This document shows, in pieces, positions 1 through 5,023 of a stretch of DNA of 5,023 nucleotides. A program made the translations under genes and the position numbers. The notes below the pieces were generated by a model. That model was not told the DNA's origin, searched no databases, and saw nothing but the letters and a program-made list of their open reading frames with translations. The DNA is taken from positions 1-5,023 of the forward strand of contig JAEYUT010000294.1 in NCBI GenBank assembly GCA_023432305.1, given 5' to 3'. Numbering within the stretch: position 1 is the first letter of the stretch; every line of letters begins with the position of its first letter. Origin of the DNA: Actinomycetes bacterium. Its GTDB lineage: Bacteria > Actinomycetota > Actinomycetes > Actinomycetales > Microbacteriaceae.

Positions 1-16
1 CGTCTGGAGTGCTCAT
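1..16 (-). CDS. Start of a further operon gene, cut by the window edge
   Basis: Reading leftwards, an ATG at 16-14 overlaps the TGA stop of the upstream permease gene (15-13) as ATGA and opens a frame coding Met-Ser-Thr-Pro-Asp before the window ends. The same 4-nt ATGA junction joins the two permease genes, which makes a real translationally coupled start plausible. A purine-rich GTGAAGGG lies immediately upstream, but it is too close to be an ideal ribosome binding site. Only five codons are visible, so no function can be given. In sugar-importer operons this slot often holds a glycosidase, an oxidoreductase, a sugar kinase or an ATPase; that is family knowledge and not evidence here. Confidence 0.45.
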
Positions 17-855
17 CCCTTCACCGCCCCGCCGACGATGCCGCTCGTCATCCGCCCCTGGACGATGAGGAAGAAGATGATGACCGGCACTGCCACGATC
101 GTCGACGCCGCCATCACCTGACCCCAGTCGGTCTCACGCGTCGCAGACGCCTGCACGAAACCGCGCAGCCACAGTGGCAGCGTCTGCGCCGCCTCCGCCG
201 GCAGCAGCACCACCGCGACCGTGAACTCGTTCCAGGCCTGCAGGAACGCATACACCCCGGAGGCCACGAGACCGGGCGCGAGCAGCGGGAACGTGATGCG
301 CATGAACGCGCCGAAGCGGCTCAGCCCATCCACCATCGCAGCCTCCTCCAGCTCCGCCGGCACCCCCGCGACGAAGCCGCGCAGCATCCACACCGTGAAC
401 GGCACCACGGCGGCGATGTAGATCACCGAGACGCCGACGATCGAGTTGAGAAGACCGACAGAGGACATCATCTTGTACTGCGCGATGAAGAGCCCCTCTG
501 CGGGGAGCATCTGGATGAGCAGGAGCGCCAGCACGAAGCTCTTGCGCCCGCGGAAGCGGAAGCGGCTGATCGCCACCGCGCCGAGGAACGCGAACACGAG
601 GCACACCACGACCACGATGAGCGTGATCGAGAGGCTCATCCCGAGCGCCCCGAAGAATGAGCCGTCGGAGATCGCCCCGGTGAAGTTGGAGATCGTGAAG
701 TACTCGCCGGGGAAGAACCGCGGCGTGAACTGCTGCAGCACGGCCGTCGACACGAACGACGAGTTGACCATCCAGTAGACGGGGAACACCCACACGATCG
801 CGAGCACGATCGCGAGCACCGTGAGGGCGGTGCGGCGGAGCTTGAGCGTCGTCAT
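13..855 (-). CDS. Carbohydrate ABC transporter permease, MalG type (CUT1)
   Basis: This 280-residue inner-membrane protein should form half of the channel of a sugar importer together with the MalF-type partner encoded just upstream. Six hydrophobic segments are visible at about residues 9-30, 72-97, 105-127, 138-160, 192-215 and 247-268. The cytoplasmic EAA loop that docks on the ATPase is at 171-190 (E171-A172-A173, G177, P190). The C-terminus GIVGGAVKG is typical of MalG-type subunits, and the length is normal for the family. I chose the ATG at 855-853 because it overlaps the MalF stop as ATGA and has AAGGAGG 10 nt upstream (866-872). The frame stays open upstream to 1599, but that part is a shadow of the MalF gene. 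Membership of the binding-protein-dependent permease superfamily is secure; the transported sugar is unknown. Confidence 0.95.
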   Translation of the reverse strand: MTTLKLRRTALTVLAIVLAIVWVFPVYWMVNSSFVSTAVLQQFTPRFFPGEYFTISNFTGAISDGSFFGALGMSLSITLIVVVVCLVFAFLGAVAISRFRFRGRKSFVLALLLIQMLPAEGLFIAQYKMMSSVGLLNSIVGVSVIYIAAVVPFTVWMLRGFVAGVPAELEEAAMVDGLSRFGAFMRITFPLLAPGLVASGVYAFLQAWNEFTVAVVLLPAEAAQTLPLWLRGFVQASATRETDWGQVMAASTIVAVPVIIFFLIVQGRMTSGIVGGAVKG

Positions 856-1769
856 CGCGCCTCGTCCTCCTTGATCAGGTCGCGCACATACACCCAGCTG
901 ATGGCGATGGTGATGAGCAGCACGATGATGGACACCGCGCTCGCCATGCCGAAGTCGTTGGAGCTGGCGCCGAGCTTGAAGATGTACGTGCCGAGCAGGT
1001 CGAAGTCGCCCGACTTCGAACCCGCATCCTTGAGCAGGGTGATCTGGGCGAAGACGCGCAGATCCCAGATGAGCTGCAGCAGCAGCACGATCGACAGCAC
1101 AGGGCGGATCATCGGCACGATGATGTCGGTGAAGCGACGCCACCCGCTCGCTCCGTCGAGCTGCGCGGCCTCCATCACCTCGTCGGAGATCTGGGTGAGG
1201 CCCGCGTACACGGCGAACGAGACGAAGGGAACCGACATCCAGATGATCAGGATGCTCGCGACGATGAAGAACGTCGCAGGGGTTCCGAGCCAGTCGAAGC
1301 GGTTCATCTCGACGCCGGGGATCATGTCGAGCAGGTAGTTGACGACGCCGCGTCGGCGGTCGAAGAGCCAGATGAAGACGGTCGTCGCCGCGGCGACGGG
1401 CATCGCCCACGCCAGCAGCATCGAGATCTGCAGGATGAGGGCGGCGGCCCGACCGACGGCATTCATCAGCAGCGCCATGAGCACGCCGATCACGACCGTG
1501 ACGACCGCGGTCACGATGCAGAAGACGAGCGAGCGCCCGAGAACAGCCCAGAACTCCCCCATCCACACCAGTTCGGCGAAGTTGTCGAAGCCGACCCACT
1601 CGGGCGCCTTTCCGAACTGCTGCGCGAGACCGTACTTCTGGAACGCGGTGATGAGCTGCCAGATGAGCGGATAGCCGAGGCCCAGCAGGAGCGCGACGAC
1701 CGCAGGGACGATGAGGATGTAGGGCACCGGAGTGCGGGGTTCGATGCGCTGACGAGCCATCGCGGGCAT
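852..1769 (-). CDS. Carbohydrate ABC transporter permease, MalF type (CUT1)
   Basis: This 305-residue integral membrane subunit pairs with the MalG-type protein to form the translocation pore of a sugar importer. Hydrophobic segments lie at about residues 16-40, 76-101, 108-135, 164-185, 218-240 and 272-296. The first begins with the PYILIVPAVV pattern common in this subfamily. The EAA loop is at 200-219 (E200-A201-A202, G206, P219), followed by the expected IRP turn. There is no large extra periplasmic domain of the enterobacterial MalF kind, so it is the short form common in Gram-positive bacteria. The ATG at 1769 is preferred over a second ATG three codons later (1760) because AAAGGAGGT ends 6 nt before it. 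The stop overlaps the next gene by 4 nt. The binding-protein gene lies 87 nt upstream across a stem-loop. Substrate unknown. Confidence 0.95.
   Translation of the reverse strand: MPAMARQRIEPRTPVPYILIVPAVVALLLGLGYPLIWQLITAFQKYGLAQQFGKAPEWVGFDNFAELVWMGEFWAVLGRSLVFCIVTAVVTVVIGVLMALLMNAVGRAAALILQISMLLAWAMPVAAATTVFIWLFDRRRGVVNYLLDMIPGVEMNRFDWLGTPATFFIVASILIIWMSVPFVSFAVYAGLTQISDEVMEAAQLDGASGWRRFTDIIVPMIRPVLSIVLLLQLIWDLRVFAQITLLKDAGSKSGDFDLLGTYIFKLGASSNDFGMASAVSIIVLLITIAISWVYVRDLIKEDEAR
866..872 (-). promoter_or_regulatory. Shine-Dalgarno site fixing the MalG-type permease start
   Basis: On the minus strand this reads AAGGAGG, a near-perfect match to the anti-Shine-Dalgarno sequence, 10 nt before the ATG at 855. 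It lies inside the last codons of the upstream permease gene. The second permease can therefore recruit ribosomes itself as well as by coupling through the ATGA overlap, and the long upstream extension of the frame can be discarded. Confidence 0.8.
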
Positions 1770-1775
1770 GCGGGG

Positions 1776-1784
1776 ACCTCCTTT
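1776..1784 (-). promoter_or_regulatory. Strong Shine-Dalgarno site of the MalF-type permease
   Basis: The minus strand reads AAAGGAGGT, with 6 nt to the ATG at 1769 but 15 nt to the alternative ATG at 1760. This decides the start in favour of the longer form beginning Met-Pro-Ala-Met. The site lies outside the upstream stem-loop (1813-1850), so that hairpin would not occlude it. Confidence 0.85.
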
Positions 1785-1812
1785 CTCGAAGGCTGTGATG
1801 CAGGAGCGGTGC

Positions 1813-1850
1813 GCCGGTCGGGCGGGTCTGCGTGACGCCGCCCGACCGGC
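1813..1850 (-). repeat. Perfect 13-bp inverted repeat (stem-loop) between binding-protein and permease genes
   Basis: Arms at 1813-1825 (GCCGGTCGGGCGG) and 1838-1850 (CCGCCCGACCGGC) are exact reverse complements around a 12-nt loop. Three further pairs (1826-1828 with 1834-1836) can form inside if 1837 is bulged. In the mRNA the hairpin begins 6 nt after the binding-protein stop codon. No run of U follows the stem; the next bases read GCACCGCTCC. It is therefore not a canonical Rho-independent terminator. Hairpins in this position, as between malE and malF in enterobacteria, are known to protect the upstream message or to reduce distal expression. That role is inferred here from position and structure. 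A leaky or U-less actinobacterial terminator is the main alternative. Confidence 0.75.
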
Positions 1851-1856
1851 ACCCGA

Positions 1857-3155
1857 TCAGGGGTTGAGGAGCGGGGTGATCTTGGCGTCGTACTCGGCGG
1901 CGAGCGACGCGATGTCGCCTCCCGCGTTGACCTTGCCGAAGAACTCCTCGAGGAGGCCCGAGCCCTCGACCGCGGCCCAGCCGGGAGCCGCAGGGGTGAG
2001 CTTCGATCCGAGCGCGGACTCGATGAGGGCCTTCGCGAACTGGTCGTCGCCGAGAGCGGACACGTAGTCCGAGTTGGCCGGGCCGAGGCCGTTCTCGCCC
2101 AGCATCTGCTGGTACTCGGCGCTGAAGATGATCTTCATGAGCTCGCGCGCGCCCGCCTGGTTCTTCGAGGCGGCCGAGATGGCGATGTTGGATCCGCCCG
2201 CGAACACCGGGGCGACGCCGCCGTCGACGCCGGGCAGCGGGTAGACGCCGAACACGTCATCGTTCCAGGTGGCGATCGTCTTCGAGCTGTCGGCGGGGTC
2301 CGGTGCGAGGTCGCCGATCGACCAGTGCGCCCAACCGGGTGCGATGATCGTCGCCGACTCGGGCGCTGCGGCCTCCGGCTGCGTGTTGATGTTGACCCAC
2401 GGGGTGCTGTCGGCCTCCGTGACGGGCGCGTTCGATGCGGCCGTGTAGAGCGCCTGCAGCGCCTCCAGACCCTCGATCGTCTTCGGGTCGGAGAGGCTCG
2501 AGACCCACTCGTCGCCATCCTTCACGGCGAGCTCGCCGCCGTGCGCGAAGACCCACGAGATGCCGTTGCGCCAGTCCTCGCCGCCCAGGTAGAAGCCGGA
2601 GAGGCTGTCGGTGCGCAGCGCCGAGGCCACCTCGGTGAGCTGCCCGAGGGTCGTCGGAACCTCGACGCCCGCGGCCTGGTAGAGATCCTTGCGGTAGAAC
2701 ACGTAGCGCGAGCCGAAGTAGTACGGCAGCGCGTAGTTCGCACCGTCGACCTCGCCCACCTCGACGAACGACGCCAGGAGCTTGTCGCCGCCGAGCTCGT
2801 CGTAGAGGTCGGAGATGTCGCTGAACGCGCCCACCGTGGTGAACGTGGGCGACCAGGTGTTCCCGATCTCCGTCACGTCCGGGGTATTGTCGGCGTCAGG
2901 CAGTGCCGTGGTGAGCTTCGACAGAGCGTCACCCCAGCCCTGTTCCTCGATCGTGAGGGTCCCCCCGGTGCGCTCCTTGTACTCGTTCTTCAGGTAGTCG
3001 CGGAGCGCGTCGGGGGTGTCACCGCCCATCACCCAGAAAGTGATGTTCTGGCCTGTGGCGTCGTCTGCGCCCGGCGCGTCGGCGTTCGCCGAGCACCCCG
3101 CGAGAACGACGAGCGCAGCAGTCGCCGCAGCGACGCTGGCGAGCTTTCGATTCAT
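1857..3155 (-). CDS. Sugar ABC transporter substrate-binding lipoprotein (SBP family 1, UgpB/MalE-like)
   Basis: This 432-residue extracellular receptor captures the sugar and delivers it to the two downstream permeases. A lipoprotein signal is clear: Met-Asn-Arg-Lys, a hydrophobic stretch at 8-19 and a lipobox Leu-Ala-Gly-Cys with Cys21 as the lipidated residue, followed by a Ser/Ala/Asp-rich linker. The mature part shows the type-1 sugar-binding layout: ITFWVMGG at 38-45 opens the first lobe, TPDVTEIGNTW is at 91-101, YALPYYFGSRYVFYRKDLY at 141-159, and the late GGSNIAIS at 320-327 is followed by an Ala-rich helix and a FSAEYQQ segment, as in COG1653 proteins. Length is normal. The ATG at 3155 is chosen for its signal peptide and the AAGGA site 6 nt upstream; a TTG start at 3212 would put a charged extension before the signal. 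Aromatic residues such as W101, W195, W201, W275 and W278 suit stacking on sugar rings. An oligosaccharide such as a chito-, cello- or malto-type sugar is possible, but I cannot identify it. Confidence 0.95.
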   Translation of the reverse strand: MNRKLASVAAATAALVVLAGCSANADAPGADDATGQNITFWVMGGDTPDALRDYLKNEYKERTGGTLTIEEQGWGDALSKLTTALPDADNTPDVTEIGNTWSPTFTTVGAFSDISDLYDELGGDKLLASFVEVGEVDGANYALPYYFGSRYVFYRKDLYQAAGVEVPTTLGQLTEVASALRTDSLSGFYLGGEDWRNGISWVFAHGGELAVKDGDEWVSSLSDPKTIEGLEALQALYTAASNAPVTEADSTPWVNINTQPEAAAPESATIIAPGWAHWSIGDLAPDPADSSKTIATWNDDVFGVYPLPGVDGGVAPVFAGGSNIAISAASKNQAGARELMKIIFSAEYQQMLGENGLGPANSDYVSALGDDQFAKALIESALGSKLTPAAPGWAAVEGSGLLEEFFGKVNAGGDIASLAAEYDAKITPLLNP

Positions 3156-3161
3156 CTGCGT

Positions 3162-3166
3162 TCCTT
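3162..3166 (-). promoter_or_regulatory. Ribosome binding site of the binding-protein gene
   Basis: The minus strand reads AAGGA, 6 nt before the ATG at 3155. It supports the lipoprotein start at 3155 over the in-frame TTG at 3212. It is weaker than the AAAGGAGGT of the MalF-type gene, which is unusual because the binding protein is expected to be made in excess. Message stability or copy number may compensate. Confidence 0.65.
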
Positions 3167-3179
3167 CTTCGTTGAATGA

Positions 3180-3203
3180 CGCTGACGCCGGCCGGCGCGA
3201 GCG
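3180..3203 (-). repeat. GC-rich imperfect palindrome between regulator and binding-protein genes
   Basis: A perfect 12-bp palindrome CGCCGGCCGGCG (3186-3197) is flanked, after a 2-nt mismatch on each side, by CGCT (3180-3183) and AGCG (3200-3203). This gives a 24-bp imperfect dyad within the 70-nt gap between the ROK stop and the binding-protein start. It could form a short hairpin in read-through mRNA or be a DNA-binding site. It does not resemble the TTTGTT operator upstream of the regulator. Short GC palindromes are common in such genomes, so chance is a real possibility. No convincing -10/-35 pair is visible in this gap. Confidence 0.35.
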
Positions 3204-3225
3204 CTGGTGCAATGGATCGCCGGAG

Positions 3226-4377
3226 TCAGGAGACCCCGAGCTGCCCGGAGAGGACGATGGCGGCCGCGCCGCGCATGACGATGTCCTGACCGAGTTCTGA
3301 CATCCGCACGCTCAGGTGGCCGTGGAACTCGGCCATCGTGCGTGTGCGGAACGTATCGATCGCGGCCTCGGTGAGGGGGCCGTCGAAGAGGTCGGCGGGG
3401 CCGCTGATGACGACCTCGTCGAGGTTGAGCGCGCCCACGACGGGTGCGAGGGCGATGCCGAGCCGCTCGCCGGCGCGACGCACGACCGCTTCGCGGGCCG
3501 CGTCATCCTGTGCTTCGGCGATCCCGGCGCGCAGACGCGGCGCCGCGAGCCACGTCTCAAGGCACCCGCGTTTGCCGCACGCGCACTCGGCGCCGCCATC
3601 CGTGCCCACCACCACGTGGCCGAGCTCCCCCGCGGCGAACGTGCTGCCGAAGAGCGGGCGGCCGCCGATGATGAGGCCGGCACCCACGCCGCGGCCGACG
3701 CGGATGAGCAGGAGGTCGCCCGTCGAGCCGCCGAAGCTGTGCTCGGCGAGGACGGCGGCGTTCGCGTCGTTGCCGACGTGCACCGGGAGGCCGGTGGCGG
3801 CACTGAGGGTCTGCTGCAGCGGCTCGTCGTGCCAGCCGAGGTTGGGAGCGCTGCGGACCACTCCCTCGAGGTCGACGATGCCGGGGGATCCGACCCCGAT
3901 GCCGAGCACGGGCTGGTCGGCGGAGGCGACGAGATCGCGGACGAGGCGGGTGACGATGTCGGTGACCTCGGCGCCCGATGCGCCGTCGGTGCGGGCTTCG
4001 AGGCGGGTGAGGATGCTGCCGTCGAGGTCGAGCACGGCACCGCGGAACACATCCGTGTCGGAGAGGTCGACGCCGATGATGCGATACCCGTCGCGGTGGA
4101 TGTCGAGGAGGATGGCGGGCTTGCCGGGGCGGGCGTCGCCGCGCTGGCCCGTCTCGATCACGTAGCCCTCGGCGATGAGCTCGGCCACCAGGTCGGAGAT
4201 GGTGACGCGGGTGAGGCCGGTCTCGCGGGCGAGATCGGCTCGGCTTGCGGGCCCGCCGCTGTAGAGCGTCTGCAGCACGAGCGCACGGTTGTGGCTGCGC
4301 GCGTGCTCGGGGAGCACCTTGGCGCTGGGCCGAAGGGCGCGGGTCGCAGCGCTGCGAGGCGCATCCGTGGTCGTCAC
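3226..4377 (-). CDS. ROK-family transcriptional regulator (NagC/XylR-like sugar-responsive repressor)
   Basis: A 383-residue cytoplasmic DNA-binding protein expected to repress the adjacent sugar importer until the inducing sugar binds. Residues about 27-75 form a winged helix-turn-helix (NRALVLQTLYSGGPASRADLARETGLTRVTISDLV), followed by an RPGKPA wing. The ROK domain spans about 97-383. It has GVGSPGIVD (161-169), GNDANAA with D204, GRGVGAGLIIGG (228-239), AGELGH (249-254) and the zinc motif CACGKRGC with H254, C265, C267 and C272. The sugar-contact residues E251, H254 and E274 are retained. The N-terminal phosphate loop reads DLSDTDVFRG where kinases have DIGGTK, so it is very probably not a kinase. 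The start is the GTG at 4377. No Shine-Dalgarno sequence precedes it, and a promoter -10 lies 7 nt upstream, suggesting leaderless mRNA. The binding-protein gene follows after 70 nt. ROK membership is secure; ligand unknown. Confidence 0.95.
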   Translation of the reverse strand: MTTTDAPRSAATRALRPSAKVLPEHARSHNRALVLQTLYSGGPASRADLARETGLTRVTISDLVAELIAEGYVIETGQRGDARPGKPAILLDIHRDGYRIIGVDLSDTDVFRGAVLDLDGSILTRLEARTDGASGAEVTDIVTRLVRDLVASADQPVLGIGVGSPGIVDLEGVVRSAPNLGWHDEPLQQTLSAATGLPVHVGNDANAAVLAEHSFGGSTGDLLLIRVGRGVGAGLIIGGRPLFGSTFAAGELGHVVVGTDGGAECACGKRGCLETWLAAPRLRAGIAEAQDDAAREAVVRRAGERLGIALAPVVGALNLDEVVISGPADLFDGPLTEAAIDTFRTRTMAEFHGHLSVRMSELGQDIVMRGAAAIVLSGQLGVS

Positions 4378-4404
4378 GTTTGTTAGTAAAGCGTACGAAC
4401 AAAA
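4378..4404. promoter_or_regulatory. Inverted-repeat operator, probable binding site of the ROK regulator
   Basis: On the plus strand TTTGTT (4379-4384) and AACAAA (4398-4403) bound a 25-bp dyad. GTA (4386-4388) and TAC (4394-4396) also pair, so 9 of 12 positions are symmetric around 4391. Spaced TTTGTT/AACAAA-type arms resemble known operators of XylR-like ROK repressors. The dyad covers the predicted -10 and spacer and abuts the GTG start of the ROK gene, the arrangement expected for autorepression. That this ROK protein is the binder is inferred from family and position. Confidence 0.7.
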
Positions 4405-4414
4405 GTATGCGCAA
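4385..4414 (-). promoter_or_regulatory. Candidate sigma70-type promoter of the ROK gene and importer operon
   Basis: On the minus strand TTGCGC (4414-4409) serves as the -35 and TTTACT (4390-4385) as the -10, with an 18-nt spacer. Seven nucleotides separate the -10 from the GTG at 4377, so transcription would begin at or next to the start codon. The hexamers are only partial matches to TTGACA and TATAAT. The overlap with the operator dyad and the local AT-richness against a GC-rich background strengthen the call. Confidence 0.5.
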
Positions 4415-4417
4415 GAC

Positions 4418-4428
4418 TCTTAACAAAC
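4418..4428. promoter_or_regulatory. Extra operator half-site upstream of the -35
   Basis: TCTTAACAAAC on the plus strand repeats the AACAAA arm of the main operator exactly 24 bp further upstream. Its TAACAAAC (4421-4428) is the exact reverse complement of GTTTGTTA at 4378-4385. No matching left arm lies at the spacing used in the main dyad, so it is a half-site or the partner of a wider arrangement. It lies just upstream of the candidate -35. Confidence 0.5.
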
Positions 4429-4461
4429 CCGTGACCTTAACGGCGGCCTCCCCGGCGGGAC

Positions 4462-4995
4462 CTATTCAGCGGGCGCCAGCACGCGATACCTCCCACACAG
4501 GAAGCCGCCATTTCGCGCGTGATCCACGAGCTCCAGGTCGAGGGAACGGGGCAGCAGCGGCTGGCCAGCCCCGATCGTCACGGGGGCGAACTGCACCCAC
4601 ACCTCGTCGAGGAGCCCCGCATCCGCGAACTGTCCTGCGAGCTCACCTCCGCCCACGATCCAGACATCGCGACCCTCGGCGGCAGCGACCGCCTCCGCGT
4701 GCACCGCCGCGACGCCACCCGACCGGAATCGCACATCCGCACCACCCGGCACCGAGAACGCCCGATGCGTGAGCACGAAGGCCGGCTGCCTGTACGGCCA
4801 GCCGGCGTCGTGCTCCAGCACCCATGCATACGTCGACGCACCCATGATGAGTGCGCCGACGCCGGCGACGAAGGTGTCGTAGTTCATCGGCCCGCTCTCG
4901 TCGAACGGCTGCTTCAGCAGCCACTCGAGCGAGTGGTCGCGCGTCGCGATGAAGCCATCGAGGGTCGACGCCGTGTAGTAGTGAGTTGTCGTCAC
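4462..4995 (-). CDS. Dihydrofolate reductase family protein (RibD C-terminal-like domain)
   Basis: A 177-residue soluble protein of the DHFR/RibD-C superfamily (COG0262 type), probably an NADPH-dependent reductase of unknown substrate; such genes are abundant in actinobacteria and are usually not the housekeeping folA. Visible motifs are HYYTASTLDGFIA (5-17), GPMNYDTF (35-42), the MGASTY turn (51-56), VLTHR (74-78), the cofactor-loop VWIVGGGELAGQF (111-123), LDEVWVQFAPVTIGAG (129-144) and a final RYRVL strand. Length is normal for the family. I prefer the GTG at 4995, giving MTTTHYYTAS, which is a usual start for these proteins. The frame also allows a GTG at 5019 that would add eight residues without family resemblance. 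It lies 84 nt upstream of the ROK gene, and no clear terminator separates them. It probably has its own promoter and no functional link to sugar uptake. Substrate unknown. Confidence 0.88.
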   Translation of the reverse strand: MTTTHYYTASTLDGFIATRDHSLEWLLKQPFDESGPMNYDTFVAGVGALIMGASTYAWVLEHDAGWPYRQPAFVLTHRAFSVPGGADVRFRSGGVAAVHAEAVAAAEGRDVWIVGGGELAGQFADAGLLDEVWVQFAPVTIGAGQPLLPRSLDLELVDHARNGGFLCGRYRVLAPAE

Positions 4996-5002
4996 GCTCG
5001 CG

Positions 5003-5008
5003 ACGCTA
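5003..5008 (-). promoter_or_regulatory. Possible -10 element of the DHFR-like gene
   Basis: The minus strand reads TAGCGT, fitting the actinobacterial TANNNT -10 pattern, 7 nt before the preferred GTG at 4995. No Shine-Dalgarno sequence lies at a normal distance, so a leaderless transcript is plausible. The matching -35 would fall beyond the right edge, so this rests on six bases only. Confidence 0.3.
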
Positions 5009-5023
5009 CGCACTCCCACCGAC

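Noticed and set aside
856..1599. N-terminal extension of the MalG-type frame up to 1599
   Set aside because: The extension overlaps the MalF-type gene out of frame and is Arg/His-rich. The ATGA overlap and AAGGAGG site place the true start at 855.
1813..1850. Rho-independent terminator after the binding-protein gene
   Set aside because: The stem is strong but no U-rich run follows on the minus strand, and genes of the same importer continue directly downstream. It is kept as a stem-loop without a terminator call.
2325..3179. A 284-codon plus-strand frame opposite the binding-protein gene
   Set aside because: Its composition is dominated by Arg, Val, Glu and Leu from complementary codons, with no motif and no plausible ribosome binding site. 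The binding protein on the other strand is unambiguous.
3156..3212. Upstream TTG start for the binding protein
   Set aside because: It would put 19 charged or polar residues before a well-formed lipoprotein signal, and AAGGA is correctly placed only for the ATG at 3155.
3316..4386. A 356-codon open frame on the plus strand, antisense to the ROK gene
   Set aside because: It mirrors the strongly coding minus-strand frame of a clear ROK protein. Its translation is Ala/Gly/Glu/Asp-rich with no recognisable domain, a usual effect of high GC on the opposite strand.
4429..4461. Terminator for the DHFR-like gene
   Set aside because: The GC-rich bases just after the TAG stop form only very short stems, and no U tract follows a stem, so nothing supports a terminator here.
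4996..5019. Longer form of the DHFR-like protein starting at the GTG at 5019
   Set aside because: The eight extra residues (MGVRSVAS) do not resemble family N-termini, and the GTG at 4995 gives the usual MTTTHYYTAS start. Too little upstream sequence exists to exclude it fully.

Overview
The window is GC-rich DNA with a strong G/C bias at third codon positions. It uses GTG as well as ATG starts and has promoters that look leaderless. This suggests a high-GC actinobacterium, most likely of the Microbacteriaceae/Microbacterium type; the family assignment is an inference from composition and protein style. Every supported gene lies on the minus strand, so the biological reading order runs from high to low coordinates.

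Layout in reading order: a stand-alone dihydrofolate-reductase/RibD-C-like protein (4995 to 4462); an 84-bp AT-richer control region (4461 to 4378) with a candidate sigma70-type promoter and a TTTGTT/AACAAA inverted-repeat operator; a ROK-family transcriptional regulator (4377 to 3226); a 70-bp gap with a GC-rich palindrome; a lipoprotein sugar-binding protein (3155 to 1857); a spacer holding a perfect 13-bp stem-loop; a MalF-type permease (1769 to 852); a MalG-type permease (855 to 13); and the first codons of a further gene that runs off the left edge (16 to 1). The two permeases, and the second permease and the edge gene, are joined by 4-nt ATGA stop/start overlaps.

The genes fit a CUT1-type carbohydrate ABC importer under its own ROK repressor. 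The lipoprotein would capture a sugar outside the membrane and the two six-helix permeases would form the channel. The ATPase is not in the window, so it is either further downstream or a shared MsiK-like subunit encoded elsewhere. The operator motif occurs only in front of the ROK gene and not in front of the binding-protein gene. The simplest model is one autoregulated transcript from about 4377 that covers regulator, binding protein, permeases and downstream genes, with the stem-loop at 1813-1850 helping to set a high ratio of binding protein to permease. The sugar cannot be determined from sequence alone.

This is mostly a recognisable transport locus. I see no clearly new system. The most notable items are the operator array, the leaderless-looking GTG starts, the intercistronic hairpin and the truncated coupled gene at the left edge. 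No tRNA, rRNA, CRISPR array or mobile element is visible.
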